The notes under the pieces: model-generated
Database searches by the model: none
Told to the model about the DNA's origin: nothing
What the model saw: the letters and a program-made list of their open reading frames with translations, nothing else
Origin: JBMFVE01 sp049966155
GTDB lineage: Bacteria; Bacteroidota; Ignavibacteria; Kryptoniales; JAKASW01
Reading direction: 5' to 3'
DNA length: 64,000 nt
Assembly (NCBI GenBank): GCA_049966155.1
Contig: JBMFVE010000001.1
Span: 62,001-126,000, forward strand
In this document: in pieces, positions 44,938 to 53,099 of the stretch
Layout of the letters: the number at the start of each line of letters is the position of its first letter
Position numbering within the stretch: the first letter of the stretch is position 1
Position numbers and translations under genes: made by a program

Positions 44938-45994
44938 GCTTAACCTCAATTTTATTCTTTTCAAGCGTCTCTTTCTGCTTTAAAGCCCCACAACTTTCTC
45001 TTATTATTAAAGTTGGTGAAAAAGTTGTATGTAATATTTCCATGTCTGGATTGGACATCCTATCAACAAGCCGCTGTATAGCAAGATCACCCATCTGATA
45101 CATTGGTTGACGCATGGTCGTCAGCTTGAGATGTCGCGCTAACTCAATATCATCGAAGCCTACAATAGCAACATCTTCCGGAACACGCAGTCCGTGCTCC
45201 GTAAAAGCTGCCAGTGCCCCCATCGCCTGAATATCTGATGCCACAAAAAATGCGCGGGGCATATCATCACCCATCTTAAGAAAATCCTGGGCTGCCTCGT
45301 AACCGGCTTCCCTGTTAAACCCATCCTGTTTTTTACTCTTTCCAAATTTTACAAGTTCATCCCGAAATTCAATACCGTGAGTTTCAAGTGCCCGACGATA
45401 GCCTTTAAGTCGTTCAATTGCAGGTGCACTTACGAGAGGAGCATTAATCATTCCAATGAACGTGTAACCGAGCTCAATCAAATGCCCTGTGGCTGTGTAT
45501 GCCCCTTCAGCATTTGCAACCGATATTGAGTCAAACTCAGGAGATGAGGTGTCAACAAGGACAGTCGGTATTTTCGTTTCTTTCAACCTTGGTATGAATT
45601 TCTCTGGAAGCTTCATTGAGAAAAACAAAATACCATCGACCTTGCCTCTCTGAATCGCCTTCGTAAGGTATGTCTCCACCTGATTGACATTGTTCACCCC
45701 ATAGAGAACAAGGTCATATTCTAGCTGTGATATCCTGTCCTGCACCCCCTGCAAAACCTCGATAAAAAAATAGTTTGTAAAGAAAGGAATTATTGCAGAT
45801 ATCGTTTGTGAGTGCCGCCTTGCCAATCGCTGAGCATAGGTGTGTGGCTGATAGTTGAGGCGCCTGGCTACTTCAAGGACTTTCTGACGGGTTTCGGGAG
45901 ATACACTTGCCTGGTTGTTGAGCACCCGGGATACTGTCCCGATACCAACATTCGCTTCTTTAGCAATATCATATATAGTTATTTTTGAAGCCAT
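44930..45994 (-). CDS. LacI-family transcriptional regulator of the alpha-glucan locus
   Basis: About 354 aa. The start at 45994 (MASKITIYDIAKEANVG) is preceded by AAGGAAAAGG; an upstream in-frame ATG is less likely. The N-terminal HTH is TIYDIAKEANVGIGTVSRVL, with the hinge helix at ...NYQPHTYAQRLA. The sugar-binding half has SAIIPFFTNYFFIEVLQGVQDR, DGILFFSMKLPEKF, AFFVASDIQAMGAL and DVAIVGFDDIELARHL. It resembles MalR-type regulators. It is the first gene of the 14-gene run, and a GGAANCGNTTCC palindrome lies upstream. It probably represses the locus until maltose or a maltodextrin binds. Confidence 0.9.
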   Translation of the reverse strand: MASKITIYDIAKEANVGIGTVSRVLNNQASVSPETRQKVLEVARRLNYQPHTYAQRLARRHSQTISAIIPFFTNYFFIEVLQGVQDRISQLEYDLVLYGVNNVNQVETYLTKAIQRGKVDGILFFSMKLPEKFIPRLKETKIPTVLVDTSSPEFDSISVANAEGAYTATGHLIELGYTFIGMINAPLVSAPAIERLKGYRRALETHGIEFRDELVKFGKSKKQDGFNREAGYEAAQDFLKMGDDMPRAFFVASDIQAMGALAAFTEHGLRVPEDVAIVGFDDIELARHLKLTTMRQPMYQMGDLAIQRLVDRMSNPDMEILHTTFSPTLIIRESCGALKQKETLEKNKIEVKHD

Positions 45995-46079
45995 AACCTT
46001 TTCCTTGGAAGGGCTTCCATAAGATGGCAAAAAAAAATTCTCATGTCAAGTCATTTTTTAATGATATTTGATTTTATTT

Positions 46080-46091
46080 GGAAACGGTTCC
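46080..46091. promoter_or_regulatory. LacI-family operator-like palindrome
   Basis: GGAAACGGTTCC is an imperfect palindrome with the central CG typical of LacI-family sites (consensus-like GGAANCGNTTCC). It is 86 bases upstream of the lacI start and downstream of the coaBC gene end. A TTGACA (46049-46044, minus strand) lies between it and lacI, but no good -10 follows it at normal spacing. Confidence 0.5.
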
Positions 46092-46237
46092 GAACTGATT
46101 CTTCTAAGGGGATTTACGAAGGGAGATAACGTTAAATTTTCTCCAATACTGACAAATTAAGGAGAAATTGAAAGGCAAATTGAACTGACACTTATTGCCG
46201 ACCTACTGTAAAAACGGCAGACCGTGTTAACAGGTGT

Positions 46238-47509
46238 TTATTGCGATTCCAGGCGCTTATTGTGAAGCTCTTTAATCTCATCAAGTATTTTCAATGCAAC
46301 GTCATACTTTGTCATCAAGGGAAGATCGTATTTCGTTCCATCGGGTTTCAATATGGTAACCCTGTTTGTGTCACCTCCAAATCCAGCACCTTCTTCCAGC
46401 GGGTTATTGACAACAACCAGATCAAGTGACTTGGCAGCCATTTTCTTCATGGCATTTTTTATTACATCATTTGTCTCAAGTGCAAACCCGACAAGTATTC
46501 TTTTCCCCTTCTTTTTGCCTGCATCCTCTAAAATATCTACCGTTTCGATGAGGTCTATCCTTGGGGAAGCTTTTTTAAACTCGTCTTTCTTGATCTTCCT
46601 TGCAGCGGGGTTCTCAACTTTATAATCTGCCACTGCTGCGGTCATGACGAGCACGTCGCTCCACTCAAGTTCACTCATTACCAGCTCATGCATCTGATCT
46701 GAAGTAACCACATCTACCCGCGAAACATTACGAGGGGTATGCAGGCAGACAGGTCCAGTTATTAACTTTACTTCAGCACCTCTGTTTGCTGCCGCAGCAG
46801 CTAATGCAAACCCCATTTTTCCTGAGCTTTTATTTGATATAAAGCGAACTGCATCAATAGGTTCCTGTGTTGGGCCAGCTGTGACAAGTATTTTAATCCC
46901 TAAAAGGTCGCGATGATGCCCCCCAAGAAATTCATTAACCTTCTGGAGAATTTTTTCAACCTCTGCCAGACGTCCGATCCCACTCAAGCCACTTGCAAGC
47001 TCACCTTCTTCGGGGTCAACAACTATCACACCTTTTTCTTTTAACTTTCCGATGTTTTCCTGAGTGACATCATTGAGATACATATCCATATCCATCGCAG
47101 GGGCTATTATCAACGGAACACGGAGAGCAAGTGCCAGAGAAGTAAGCAGGTTGTCTGCAATTCCATAATGAAGTTTTGCTATGGTGGTCGCAGTTATTGG
47201 AGCAATTACCATCAGGTCTGCCCAGAGCGCCAGCTCAATATGCTCCACTCCTGCAGATGGGCCCCCTTGATTGGATGGAAACAATTCCACATGTACTTTG
47301 TTGTGGGATAGAGATGAAAACGTAAGCGGAGAGACGAATTGTGTGGCTGATGGAGTCATTACCACCCGTACGTCAGCTCCGTTCTTTACAAGTTCTCGTA
47401 GAAGGTAAACACCCTTGTATGCAGCAATACTTCCGCAGACCCCAAGGAGTATCTTTTTCCCTTTCAAGAAGTTCTGTCCGGCTGGATTAGCCATGACATC
47501 TACTTCCAT
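46238..47509 (-). CDS. coaBC: Bifunctional phosphopantothenoylcysteine decarboxylase/phosphopantothenate-cysteine ligase
   Basis: 423 aa, standard for CoaBC. The N-terminal flavoprotein half (CoaC) has LLGVCGSIAAYKG, ADLMVIAPITATTIAKLHYG and APAMDMDMY, corresponding to the PXMNXXMW region. The C-terminal half (CoaB) begins ILVTAGPTQEPIDAVRFISN and contains NKSSGKMGFALA and VVNNPLEEGAGFGGDTN. It carries out two steps of coenzyme A synthesis in the cytoplasm. It follows rpoZ by one base within the yicC-gmk-rpoZ-coaBC run. Confidence 0.95.
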   Translation of the reverse strand: MEVDVMANPAGQNFLKGKKILLGVCGSIAAYKGVYLLRELVKNGADVRVVMTPSATQFVSPLTFSSLSHNKVHVELFPSNQGGPSAGVEHIELALWADLMVIAPITATTIAKLHYGIADNLLTSLALALRVPLIIAPAMDMDMYLNDVTQENIGKLKEKGVIVVDPEEGELASGLSGIGRLAEVEKILQKVNEFLGGHHRDLLGIKILVTAGPTQEPIDAVRFISNKSSGKMGFALAAAAANRGAEVKLITGPVCLHTPRNVSRVDVVTSDQMHELVMSELEWSDVLVMTAAVADYKVENPAARKIKKDEFKKASPRIDLIETVDILEDAGKKKGKRILVGFALETNDVIKNAMKKMAAKSLDLVVVNNPLEEGAGFGGDTNRVTILKPDGTKYDLPLMTKYDVALKILDEIKELHNKRLESQ

Positions 47510-47510
47510 T

Positions 47511-47807
47511 TCATTCTTCGGACTTGTACCGATATGCTATCTTGCGCTGCAATAACTCTTGAAGGGCTTGTTCGGTGGGCTTTGGGTATTTATCAAATTC
47601 CTTGCTTAATTCCACCTGCTCGGGATTCACCTTTTCATCTTCCTCCAGCGACTCCTGAACCTGCTTTATACCCTCCAGTCGACGTGCAAATTCGAGCTTT
47701 CTTTCATCACTTATTTGCCTCGCTCTTTTAGAAGCAACCACAATTGCTTCATATGCATTCCCTGTCACAACGTCAAGTTGCCTTATATCAATAGGTTCCA
47801 GTCCCAA
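47511..47807 (-). CDS. rpoZ: RNA polymerase omega subunit
   Basis: About 98 aa. GLEPIDIRQLDVVTGNAYEAIVVASKRARQIS is the conserved omega N-terminal region (seen here from residue 2), and the rest is a charged tail. The frame also opens with GTG at 47816, but AGGAG would then touch the start; TTG at 47807 has it 8 bases upstream and lies just after the gmk stop. The gene order gmk-rpoZ-coaBC is common in bacteria and supports the call. Confidence 0.9.
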   Translation of the reverse strand: MGLEPIDIRQLDVVTGNAYEAIVVASKRARQISDERKLEFARRLEGIKQVQESLEEDEKVNPEQVELSKEFDKYPKPTEQALQELLQRKIAYRYKSEE

Positions 47808-47809
47808 TT

Positions 47810-48376
47810 TTAACACTCCTGCAGTTTTCGTTTGATTATTTCTATCACTTCATTAACAGCCTTTTTTAAATCGTCATTAAGTATAATATAGTCAAATAGG
47901 TCAGATTTCTCAAGCTCCATAGGCACGCGTGCCATTCTCTTCTCAATCTGTTCCTCAGTTTCACTTTTTCGAAGTAGCAACCTCTTTCGGAGCTCTTCCA
48001 ATGATGGCGGTTGAATAAAAATCAAGAGAGCCTGGGGAAATTTGCTCTTAATGGATAAAGCACCCTTCACATCCACATCAAAAACCATCACACTGTTTTG
48101 TCTGAGAGCCCTCTCCACTTCACTTTTTAACGTGCCATAATAATTACCATATATTTCTTCATACTCAACCAGCTCACCAGATGCTATTTTCTTTTCGAAC
48201 TCCTCTCTTGTCAAAAAGAAGTATTCCCTTCCATCTACTTCTCCCGGACGCCTGGCGCGTGTGGTTGCAGATACGGAAAATTGGAAATCAGGGAATTGCT
48301 TCAGTATTTCCTTTACAATGGTAGTCTTTCCGGCTCCACTTGGAGCACTTACTACTATGAGCAAGCCTTTTTTCAT
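47810..48376 (-). CDS. gmk: Guanylate kinase
   Basis: 188 aa. P-loop SAPSGAGKTT at the N-terminus, then FSVSATTRARRPGEVDGREYFF (GMP-binding region, start FSVSATTRARRPGE) and VFDVDVKGALSIKSKFPQ. It phosphorylates GMP to GDP with ATP. It overlaps the yicC gene by 4 bases (ATGA), so the two are translationally coupled. Confidence 0.95.
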   Translation of the reverse strand: MKKGLLIVVSAPSGAGKTTIVKEILKQFPDFQFSVSATTRARRPGEVDGREYFFLTREEFEKKIASGELVEYEEIYGNYYGTLKSEVERALRQNSVMVFDVDVKGALSIKSKFPQALLIFIQPPSLEELRKRLLLRKSETEEQIEKRMARVPMELEKSDLFDYIILNDDLKKAVNEVIEIIKRKLQEC

Positions 48377-49248
48377 TCTAAATTCTGAACCTGCTCCCGA
48401 ATCTTTTCAAGCTCTTCTTTTATCTCAACCACAATATGAGACACCTCTGCATCAAATGCTTTAGACCCCATTGTATTCACCTCCCTGTTCATTTCTTGAA
48501 GCAAAAAATTCAATCTCCTGCCATTTGACTCCTCGGCATTAAGCAAGTTTAAAAAGAAATCAGCATGCGTTCTGAACCTGACAACCTCCTCTGTTATATC
48601 AAGCTTATCAGCTAACAAAACAATCTCAAGCTCAATACGAGCGGGATCAACATGTTGACCATTTAGTACTTCTTTAACCTTTTGCCGAAGTTTTTCTTTA
48701 CCCTCTTCAGACCGATGGACCGAAATCTTTTCTATCTTTTCTGTTGCTTCTTTGAGAAGAGAAATACGTTTTACAAGATCTGCTTTCAAAGAATTCCCTT
48801 CATTCTTGCGAGCAACAGAAAGCTGATCAAGAGCGGCTTCTATTGCCTTTGCTGCTGCGGCCCATTCTTCTCCTTCATCCACGTTGAACTCAGTTCCTTT
48901 AATGAGATCTTTAAACATTAAGATGTGATCAAGTTTTATTGTCGACTTTACCCTTGCGGTTTTTCTTATTTGATTAAGTAAACTTACTATTCTCCTTACG
49001 CTATCCATTTCAATATTAAATTGTGGTTCCTCTCCAGATCGATCTAATGTCACAATCATTGAAATCTTCCCACGGCTAAATCTCTGCCTGATCATTTCCC
49101 GAATTTCTCCCTCACGAATTGCAAGGCTTTGAGGGAGTTTGATGCCTACTTCTAAATAGCGATTGTTGACACTCCTCACTTCCACAGCTGCAGAAATCTT
49201 TCCTGTGGAGTATTCACCCTTTCCAAACCCCGTCATACTCTGGAGCAT
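48373..49248 (-). CDS. yicC: YicC/YloC-family endoribonuclease
   Basis: About 291 aa. It starts MLQSMTGFGKGE, the invariant SMTGFG start of the family; ATG at 49248 follows AAAGGG and is preferred to GTG at 49257. Also visible are EVRSVNNRYLEVGIKLP and, at the C-terminus, NGRRLNFLLQEMNREVNTMGSKA, the conserved acidic/Asn-rich region. Family members cleave RNA and are often placed next to gmk, as here. Confidence 0.9.
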   Translation of the reverse strand: MLQSMTGFGKGEYSTGKISAAVEVRSVNNRYLEVGIKLPQSLAIREGEIREMIRQRFSRGKISMIVTLDRSGEEPQFNIEMDSVRRIVSLLNQIRKTARVKSTIKLDHILMFKDLIKGTEFNVDEGEEWAAAAKAIEAALDQLSVARKNEGNSLKADLVKRISLLKEATEKIEKISVHRSEEGKEKLRQKVKEVLNGQHVDPARIELEIVLLADKLDITEEVVRFRTHADFFLNLLNAEESNGRRLNFLLQEMNREVNTMGSKAFDAEVSHIVVEIKEELEKIREQVQNLE

Positions 49249-49314
49249 AGTCTTCACCCTTTGTAAAAATTCTCGTATTTTTATTAAATCAGGTTAAAAG
49301 TCAAATAGGCAGGG

Positions 49315-49518
49315 TCATTTCTTTCGTCTTCTGGCAGGGGGAGGCATTTTAAATCTTTTGTCTGCAAGTGCTTTAACCCCACCCTCTTTATATCTGTCAA
49401 CCCATTTCTTTACGGTTTTCACGTTAACACCGGTCTTTGCTGCTGTTGCTCTGAGACTGTGAAGCTTCCTGTAAATATCGACGATCTTCTTTCGCCTTTG
49501 AACATCTGTAATCACCAT
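49315..49518 (-). CDS. Small helix-turn-helix protein (67 aa), transposase-HTH-like
   Basis: 67 aa with GAGGA 8 bases before the ATG. It is one HTH: RRKKIVDIYRKLHSLRATAA, then TGVNVKTVKKWVDRYKEGG and ALADKRFKMPPPARRRKK. The pattern KTVKKWVDRYKEGGVKAL is that of the N-terminal HTH of IS630-type transposases and related helix-turn-helix proteins. There is no catalytic domain and I see no terminal inverted repeats, so it is either a stand-alone DNA-binding protein or a domesticated remnant. It lies between yicC and the pilin-like cluster, on the same strand. Confidence 0.6.
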   Translation of the reverse strand: MVITDVQRRKKIVDIYRKLHSLRATAAKTGVNVKTVKKWVDRYKEGGVKALADKRFKMPPPARRRKK

Positions 49519-49577
49519 ACTATATTCCTCTTTAGCTGATTTTAATGTTACCAGATTAAATCTAAATTTTCAACGTA

Positions 49578-50819
49578 CTACTCACGCCAGGCAACTACCT
49601 GAAACCTTCCTGTACTTGGATATGATGGTGGAGTCGCCGTCTCTAATCGACTATCGAAGCGATAGTTGCTGCTGTAACCATGGATGACATTTCCATAATT
49701 ATCGCCAATTGCCGTAGCTCCAAGCTGATAATTGCTAATGGAACCAAAAACCTTCACTGATCCGAGAACGGGATAACCATTATCAACGTATGCATTAAAT
49801 TGCCCTTTTTGTGCAAATATAGCCGCATCTATTGTCCAGTTTTGTTTATATGGAGGAGTGGAAGGTTTTCTAACTGTCACATTGTTTTCCGCAACTATAC
49901 CCAGCATGTCTGTGCTATTGGGATATACTTGAGGATCTCTGGAATAAAGAACATCGTCCTCTATATAAACATTACCATATCCCAACCCTGAACTTCCTGT
50001 TGCCCCCACTGTTGCCTGGCCATTTAGCGTCCCCTTGAGATGTAAATTCCCCTTGTTTACAAATATCACTCCGTTGGGAGCAAGTACTCTTAATGCCACC
50101 GTTGAATCTTTTGGCATAGAAGGGGTCCTGAATGTGACCGTACCATTAGAATTCAATGTAAGATAAACGTCGTATTGACCATTTCCGGGATTATTGAAAA
50201 CAAATCCACCTGAGGCTGCAGCTGCCTGAGCATCTGCTGCGCTTGTATTTGGCATTGGTATACTTACACCCGATTGATACCCACCATAAAACTGTGGAGT
50301 TGCACTTCGACTTGGCAACTTTGGATTTGTACCGAGCTTGGATGTGACTTTCCCGTAAAACACGGGACTCCCCAAAATATTTATCTTATCCTGCTCGTTG
50401 TGATACCTCCCCCATACAGTATCCCCTGTTGCCCAGTAAACTCCCCCCATGACTGATGTGTAAACAGCAAATCTCGAAAAATAATATGGTTGCAAAATGA
50501 CTATAACTGTATCAGCAGCCCCCTGGTAACTGCCAATGGAAGTGATTATAATATTTGAACCGGAGAGTTGTGTATTTGTCGTATAGTTTCCATCGGAAAA
50601 TGAGCCCGATAGGCTTAAGCTTGTTGCTTTTGGATTCCAGAATACAGAATCTGCAGCAATATTGGCTGCGCTAACTGCAATATTATGAGCATTTGTCCAG
50701 TTATAATACTGAACAAAATTGTCTATTGCTGCGTTGCTCATCCGGTTCCAGTACCGGCTGGCTATTCCGAAAATTAAACTGAAGCCAAGTATGACCAGAA
50801 GAGAGCCTTTCCCAACCAT
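49578..50819 (-). CDS. Pilin-like secreted protein, DUF4900-type
   Basis: 413 aa. One N-terminal hydrophobic helix (GSLLVILGFSLIFGIASRYW) precedes a long beta-rich body with many Gly/Asn/Ser, including FAVYTSVMGGVYWATGDTVWGRYHNEQDKINILGSPVFYGKV (a DUF4900-like core, cited here only from FAVYTS to GDTVWG) and NGVIFVNKGNLHLKGTL. DUF4900 proteins accompany type IV pilin-like genes. Third gene of a set with two smaller pilin-like proteins (4 bases after the second). Probably a surface or pseudopilus component; function unknown. Confidence 0.65.
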   Translation of the reverse strand: MVGKGSLLVILGFSLIFGIASRYWNRMSNAAIDNFVQYYNWTNAHNIAVSAANIAADSVFWNPKATSLSLSGSFSDGNYTTNTQLSGSNIIITSIGSYQGAADTVIVILQPYYFSRFAVYTSVMGGVYWATGDTVWGRYHNEQDKINILGSPVFYGKVTSKLGTNPKLPSRSATPQFYGGYQSGVSIPMPNTSAADAQAAAASGGFVFNNPGNGQYDVYLTLNSNGTVTFRTPSMPKDSTVALRVLAPNGVIFVNKGNLHLKGTLNGQATVGATGSSGLGYGNVYIEDDVLYSRDPQVYPNSTDMLGIVAENNVTVRKPSTPPYKQNWTIDAAIFAQKGQFNAYVDNGYPVLGSVKVFGSISNYQLGATAIGDNYGNVIHGYSSNYRFDSRLETATPPSYPSTGRFQVVAWRE

Positions 50820-50823
50820 ATCA

Positions 50824-51423
50824 TTATCTTGCTTTTAAATTTCTTGAAATAAGTCTAGTCTGCCTCCAGACAGCAAAGACTGTATCATATGCGGCGTTGT
50901 ATATAACAGTTGGTTCTACTCTTACAGTTATTTCGATGACCTGCGCCTGTGAAGGAGCTACAAATGGAGTTGGAAGTTGCTGCCCGAACCCATCAAGATA
51001 TCTCAAATTAAATTGAGTTATACCTAAATTTGAAGCAACAGGTGGACTGCTATTTACCTGGCGATACAGGTACTTTACATCCGGGTTTGGGTCACCCGGA
51101 ACATGTCCACCTAAAAAGTACTGTACTGTGTCAAGCCTGCCGACATTGGATAAATCGGCCACAAACGAAATAGAGCTGTCTGTACCCGAAAGAATGTACA
51201 TATAAGTTTTCGGTTGTAAATTTGGATTTCGACAGTAGCCAATTTTCCTGAAATCATATTCAATATTTTCAACCAATGATGTCAAATTTTGTTGAACAGT
51301 TAGAGCCGCTTGTGATTGATATGTGTTTTCAACGGCTCTGTCGTTCATTCTCAATGCGACAATTAAAAGGAGTCCACCTACAACCATTGATCCAACTATG
51401 TCCAACAAAACCTGGCTTCCCAT
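50824..51423 (-). CDS. Pilin-like minor pseudopilin (PilW-type position)
   Basis: 199 aa. ATG at 51423 follows GAGGT by about 6 bases (GTG at 51426 is also possible). One N-terminal hydrophobic helix (LLDIVGSMVVGGLLLIVALRM) is followed by a helix with SLVENIEYDFRKIGYC and a beta-rich body, the plan of PilW/GspJ-like minor pilins (the ...DFRRIG element is typical). The Glu at position 5 after the processing Gly, normal in type IV pilins, is not evident. It lies 5 bases after the first gene of the set. Confidence 0.6.
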   Translation of the reverse strand: MGSQVLLDIVGSMVVGGLLLIVALRMNDRAVENTYQSQAALTVQQNLTSLVENIEYDFRKIGYCRNPNLQPKTYMYILSGTDSSISFVADLSNVGRLDTVQYFLGGHVPGDPNPDVKYLYRQVNSSPPVASNLGITQFNLRYLDGFGQQLPTPFVAPSQAQVIEITVRVEPTVIYNAAYDTVFAVWRQTRLISRNLKAR

Positions 51424-51431
51424 CACTCACC

Positions 51432-51935
51432 TCAAAAATACCAATAACTAAAAACAGTGTGCATCTTTACAGTATCAGGCACATCCTTGTTCCACACCCA
51501 TATATCCAGCCTCTTGTGCCATGTTGGAACGTTAGAAATAACATTGGGATTATTACCTGAAACATAATATACCCTTGTCCTGACGTAGTAGATTCCCGTC
51601 GACAGAGTATCGATCTCTATTCTTCCGTTGCCTCCGGGCAAACCATTGAAATCATCAAAATCATTGAGATCTGTTGTATCTCCGTTTTCCTGACCAAGTG
51701 AAGCTGGTGGAGTCAATTGTGAGGTTGAAGTCACGGTGTTCGTATCGGTGTTTTCGTCAAATGCCTTTCCAGTCGCCTCCTCCATTATTGATGTGGCAAG
51801 GGACACCTCCTCAAGCCCGACGTTGGTGTTTAAAAGAACAGTGCTGTTGTTGTTTAAACTCCTATTGGTTGACAGTATGACTGTCCCAAGCAACATGATA
51901 GCACCAACAGTCAAGAGCATCTGACCTGTACCCAT
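51432..51935 (-). CDS. Pilin-like small exported protein (PilV-type position)
   Basis: 167 aa. AAGGAG lies 6 bases before the ATG. The N-terminus MGTGQMLLTVGAIMLLGTVIL is a hydrophobic helix, then EEVSLATSIMEEATGKAFDE, which resembles the helical spine and the ATxxxEEAxxKAFDE region of minor pilins (A(T)SIMEEATGKAFDE). The rest is an acidic beta domain. Glu5 is absent. It is the first gene of the three-gene pilin-like set. Confidence 0.6.
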   Translation of the reverse strand: MGTGQMLLTVGAIMLLGTVILSTNRSLNNNSTVLLNTNVGLEEVSLATSIMEEATGKAFDENTDTNTVTSTSQLTPPASLGQENGDTTDLNDFDDFNGLPGGNGRIEIDTLSTGIYYVRTRVYYVSGNNPNVISNVPTWHKRLDIWVWNKDVPDTVKMHTVFSYWYF

Positions 51936-52071
51936 AAACTCTCCTTGGTCTTACAACTGAAATCTGTCAAATCTTCTCGACGTTTGCAAGTGATCCTCCT
52001 ACTCTGGAGAAGTTATTGCTAATAGCCCCCCTTTTCAACCAGCATTAAACTGCGCCAATAGGCAGTTTCAG

Positions 52072-52155
52072 TGCCGAAGGCGGGACTCGAACCCGCACGC
52101 CCTTTCGGGCCCTGCCCCCTCAAGACAGTGTGTCTGCCAATTCCACCACTTCGGC
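52072..52155 (-). tRNA. tRNA-Leu (anticodon GAG)
   Basis: Read on the minus strand the gene begins GCCGAAGTGGTGGAATTGGC and folds as a tRNA: acceptor GCCGAAG/CTTCGGC, anticodon stem CTGTC/GGCAG with loop TTGAGGG (anticodon GAG), a long variable arm GGGCCCGAAAGGGC, and a T-arm GCGGGTTCGAGTCCCGC. The long variable arm and the GAG anticodon identify leucine. CCA is not encoded (the discriminator A is followed by CTG), so it is added after transcription. Confidence 0.95.
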
Positions 52156-52616
52156 ATCACAAAAACTTAAACAATTCCATGAGAAAAAACAACATGCGAC
52201 CTTAGGCACACGAATTCTCGGCTATCGGATTTAAGCGAGTTGCTGAAATAGCTCAAGTTGCCTTTTTCCCGACATACAGGCATGGTAATTGATTGAGAAA
52301 AAGGCGAGAGGTTAATGTAAGGTATTGATAATCAAGGATGCGCGTGGATGTCCTGGATCATTTCCCCTGTGGACAATTCTCTGCCAACAGTTTATACTTT
52401 GCAATTGGCGCATTTGCTTTTAATCTTGTTCAACTTCTCAAGCAGCATTATTTCGGCGATAACCACCTCCGCATATTCAATTAAATGCCCCCCAAAAACA
52501 TATAAACTCCTGCACCCGTGCCTTAATATTAGACCAGGATCGACCAGCCCAATAATACAGGCATCTCACCCACTTCTCCGCGGCTTTATCGCTGCCTATA
52601 TCGGATTTCAGGGATA
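52156..52616. other. Intergenic stretch, 461 bases, no gene recognised
   Basis: Between the tRNA and the ABC fragment. An open frame on + (52348-52632) gives a low-complexity hydrophobic peptide with no ribosome binding site and lies over the end of the ABC fragment. I see no RNA gene, repeat or clear promoter. It is probably eroded DNA next to the pseudogene tract. Confidence 0.5.
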
Positions 52617-53099
52617 CTACAGCACCACTTGACTGGTGCTCTTGTTGATTGTGCACTCCCTCTGTCCATTGCCCTGTGAGGCTTTCCAAAGTCTGTAATA
52701 AAGTCCTCTCCTGTTAGAGATCAACTCTTCATGCTTACCAAGTTCCTCAACCTTCCCATTTGAAAGGACAACGATTTCATCAGCTGTCATTGCAGCAGTG
52801 AGTCGGTGCGCAACAATTACAGTCGTTTTCCCTTTCCGAAGCTCGATAATTTTTCTGACAATTTCCATCTCTGTCTCTAAATCTATCTCAGATGTAACTT
52901 CATCCATTAGTAATATTGACGGATCACGAACCAGTGCTCTCGCTAAGGCTACCCTCTGCCTTTCACCTCCAGATAACCGCAATCCACTAGACCCTATGTC
53001 GTAACTTAATGGTGAAGAAGACACATCATCTGCAAGAAAATTGGCGAACCTGCTGATTCCAGTAGCAACGATGCCTTCGCATCTGCAAACTTTATTCAA
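52617..53099 (-). pseudogene. C-terminal fragment of an ABC-transporter ATP-binding protein
   Basis: 160 codons. It keeps LRLSGGERQRVALARALV (signature), ILLMDEVTSEID (Walker B) and VIVAHR (switch His), then KVEELGKHEELI, the end of an exporter-type nucleotide-binding domain. The Walker A half, the Q-loop and any membrane domain are missing. An overlapping frame upstream of LADD reads ADAKASLLLESAGSPIFLQ, which looks like more of the same protein, so a frameshift near 53030-53060 is possible. It directly abuts the barrel pseudogene (4-base overlap), so a deletion or rearrangement probably joined two unrelated genes. Confidence 0.7.

Noticed and set aside
46021..46049. TTGACA upstream of lacI as a full promoter
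   Set aside because: The -35 is perfect, but at 16-18 bases the -10 candidates match TATAAT poorly, so I do not call it a promoter.
52348..52632. 94-aa open frame on + next to the ABC fragment
   Set aside because: No Shine-Dalgarno, odd hydrophobic composition, overlaps the end of the opposite ABC fragment.
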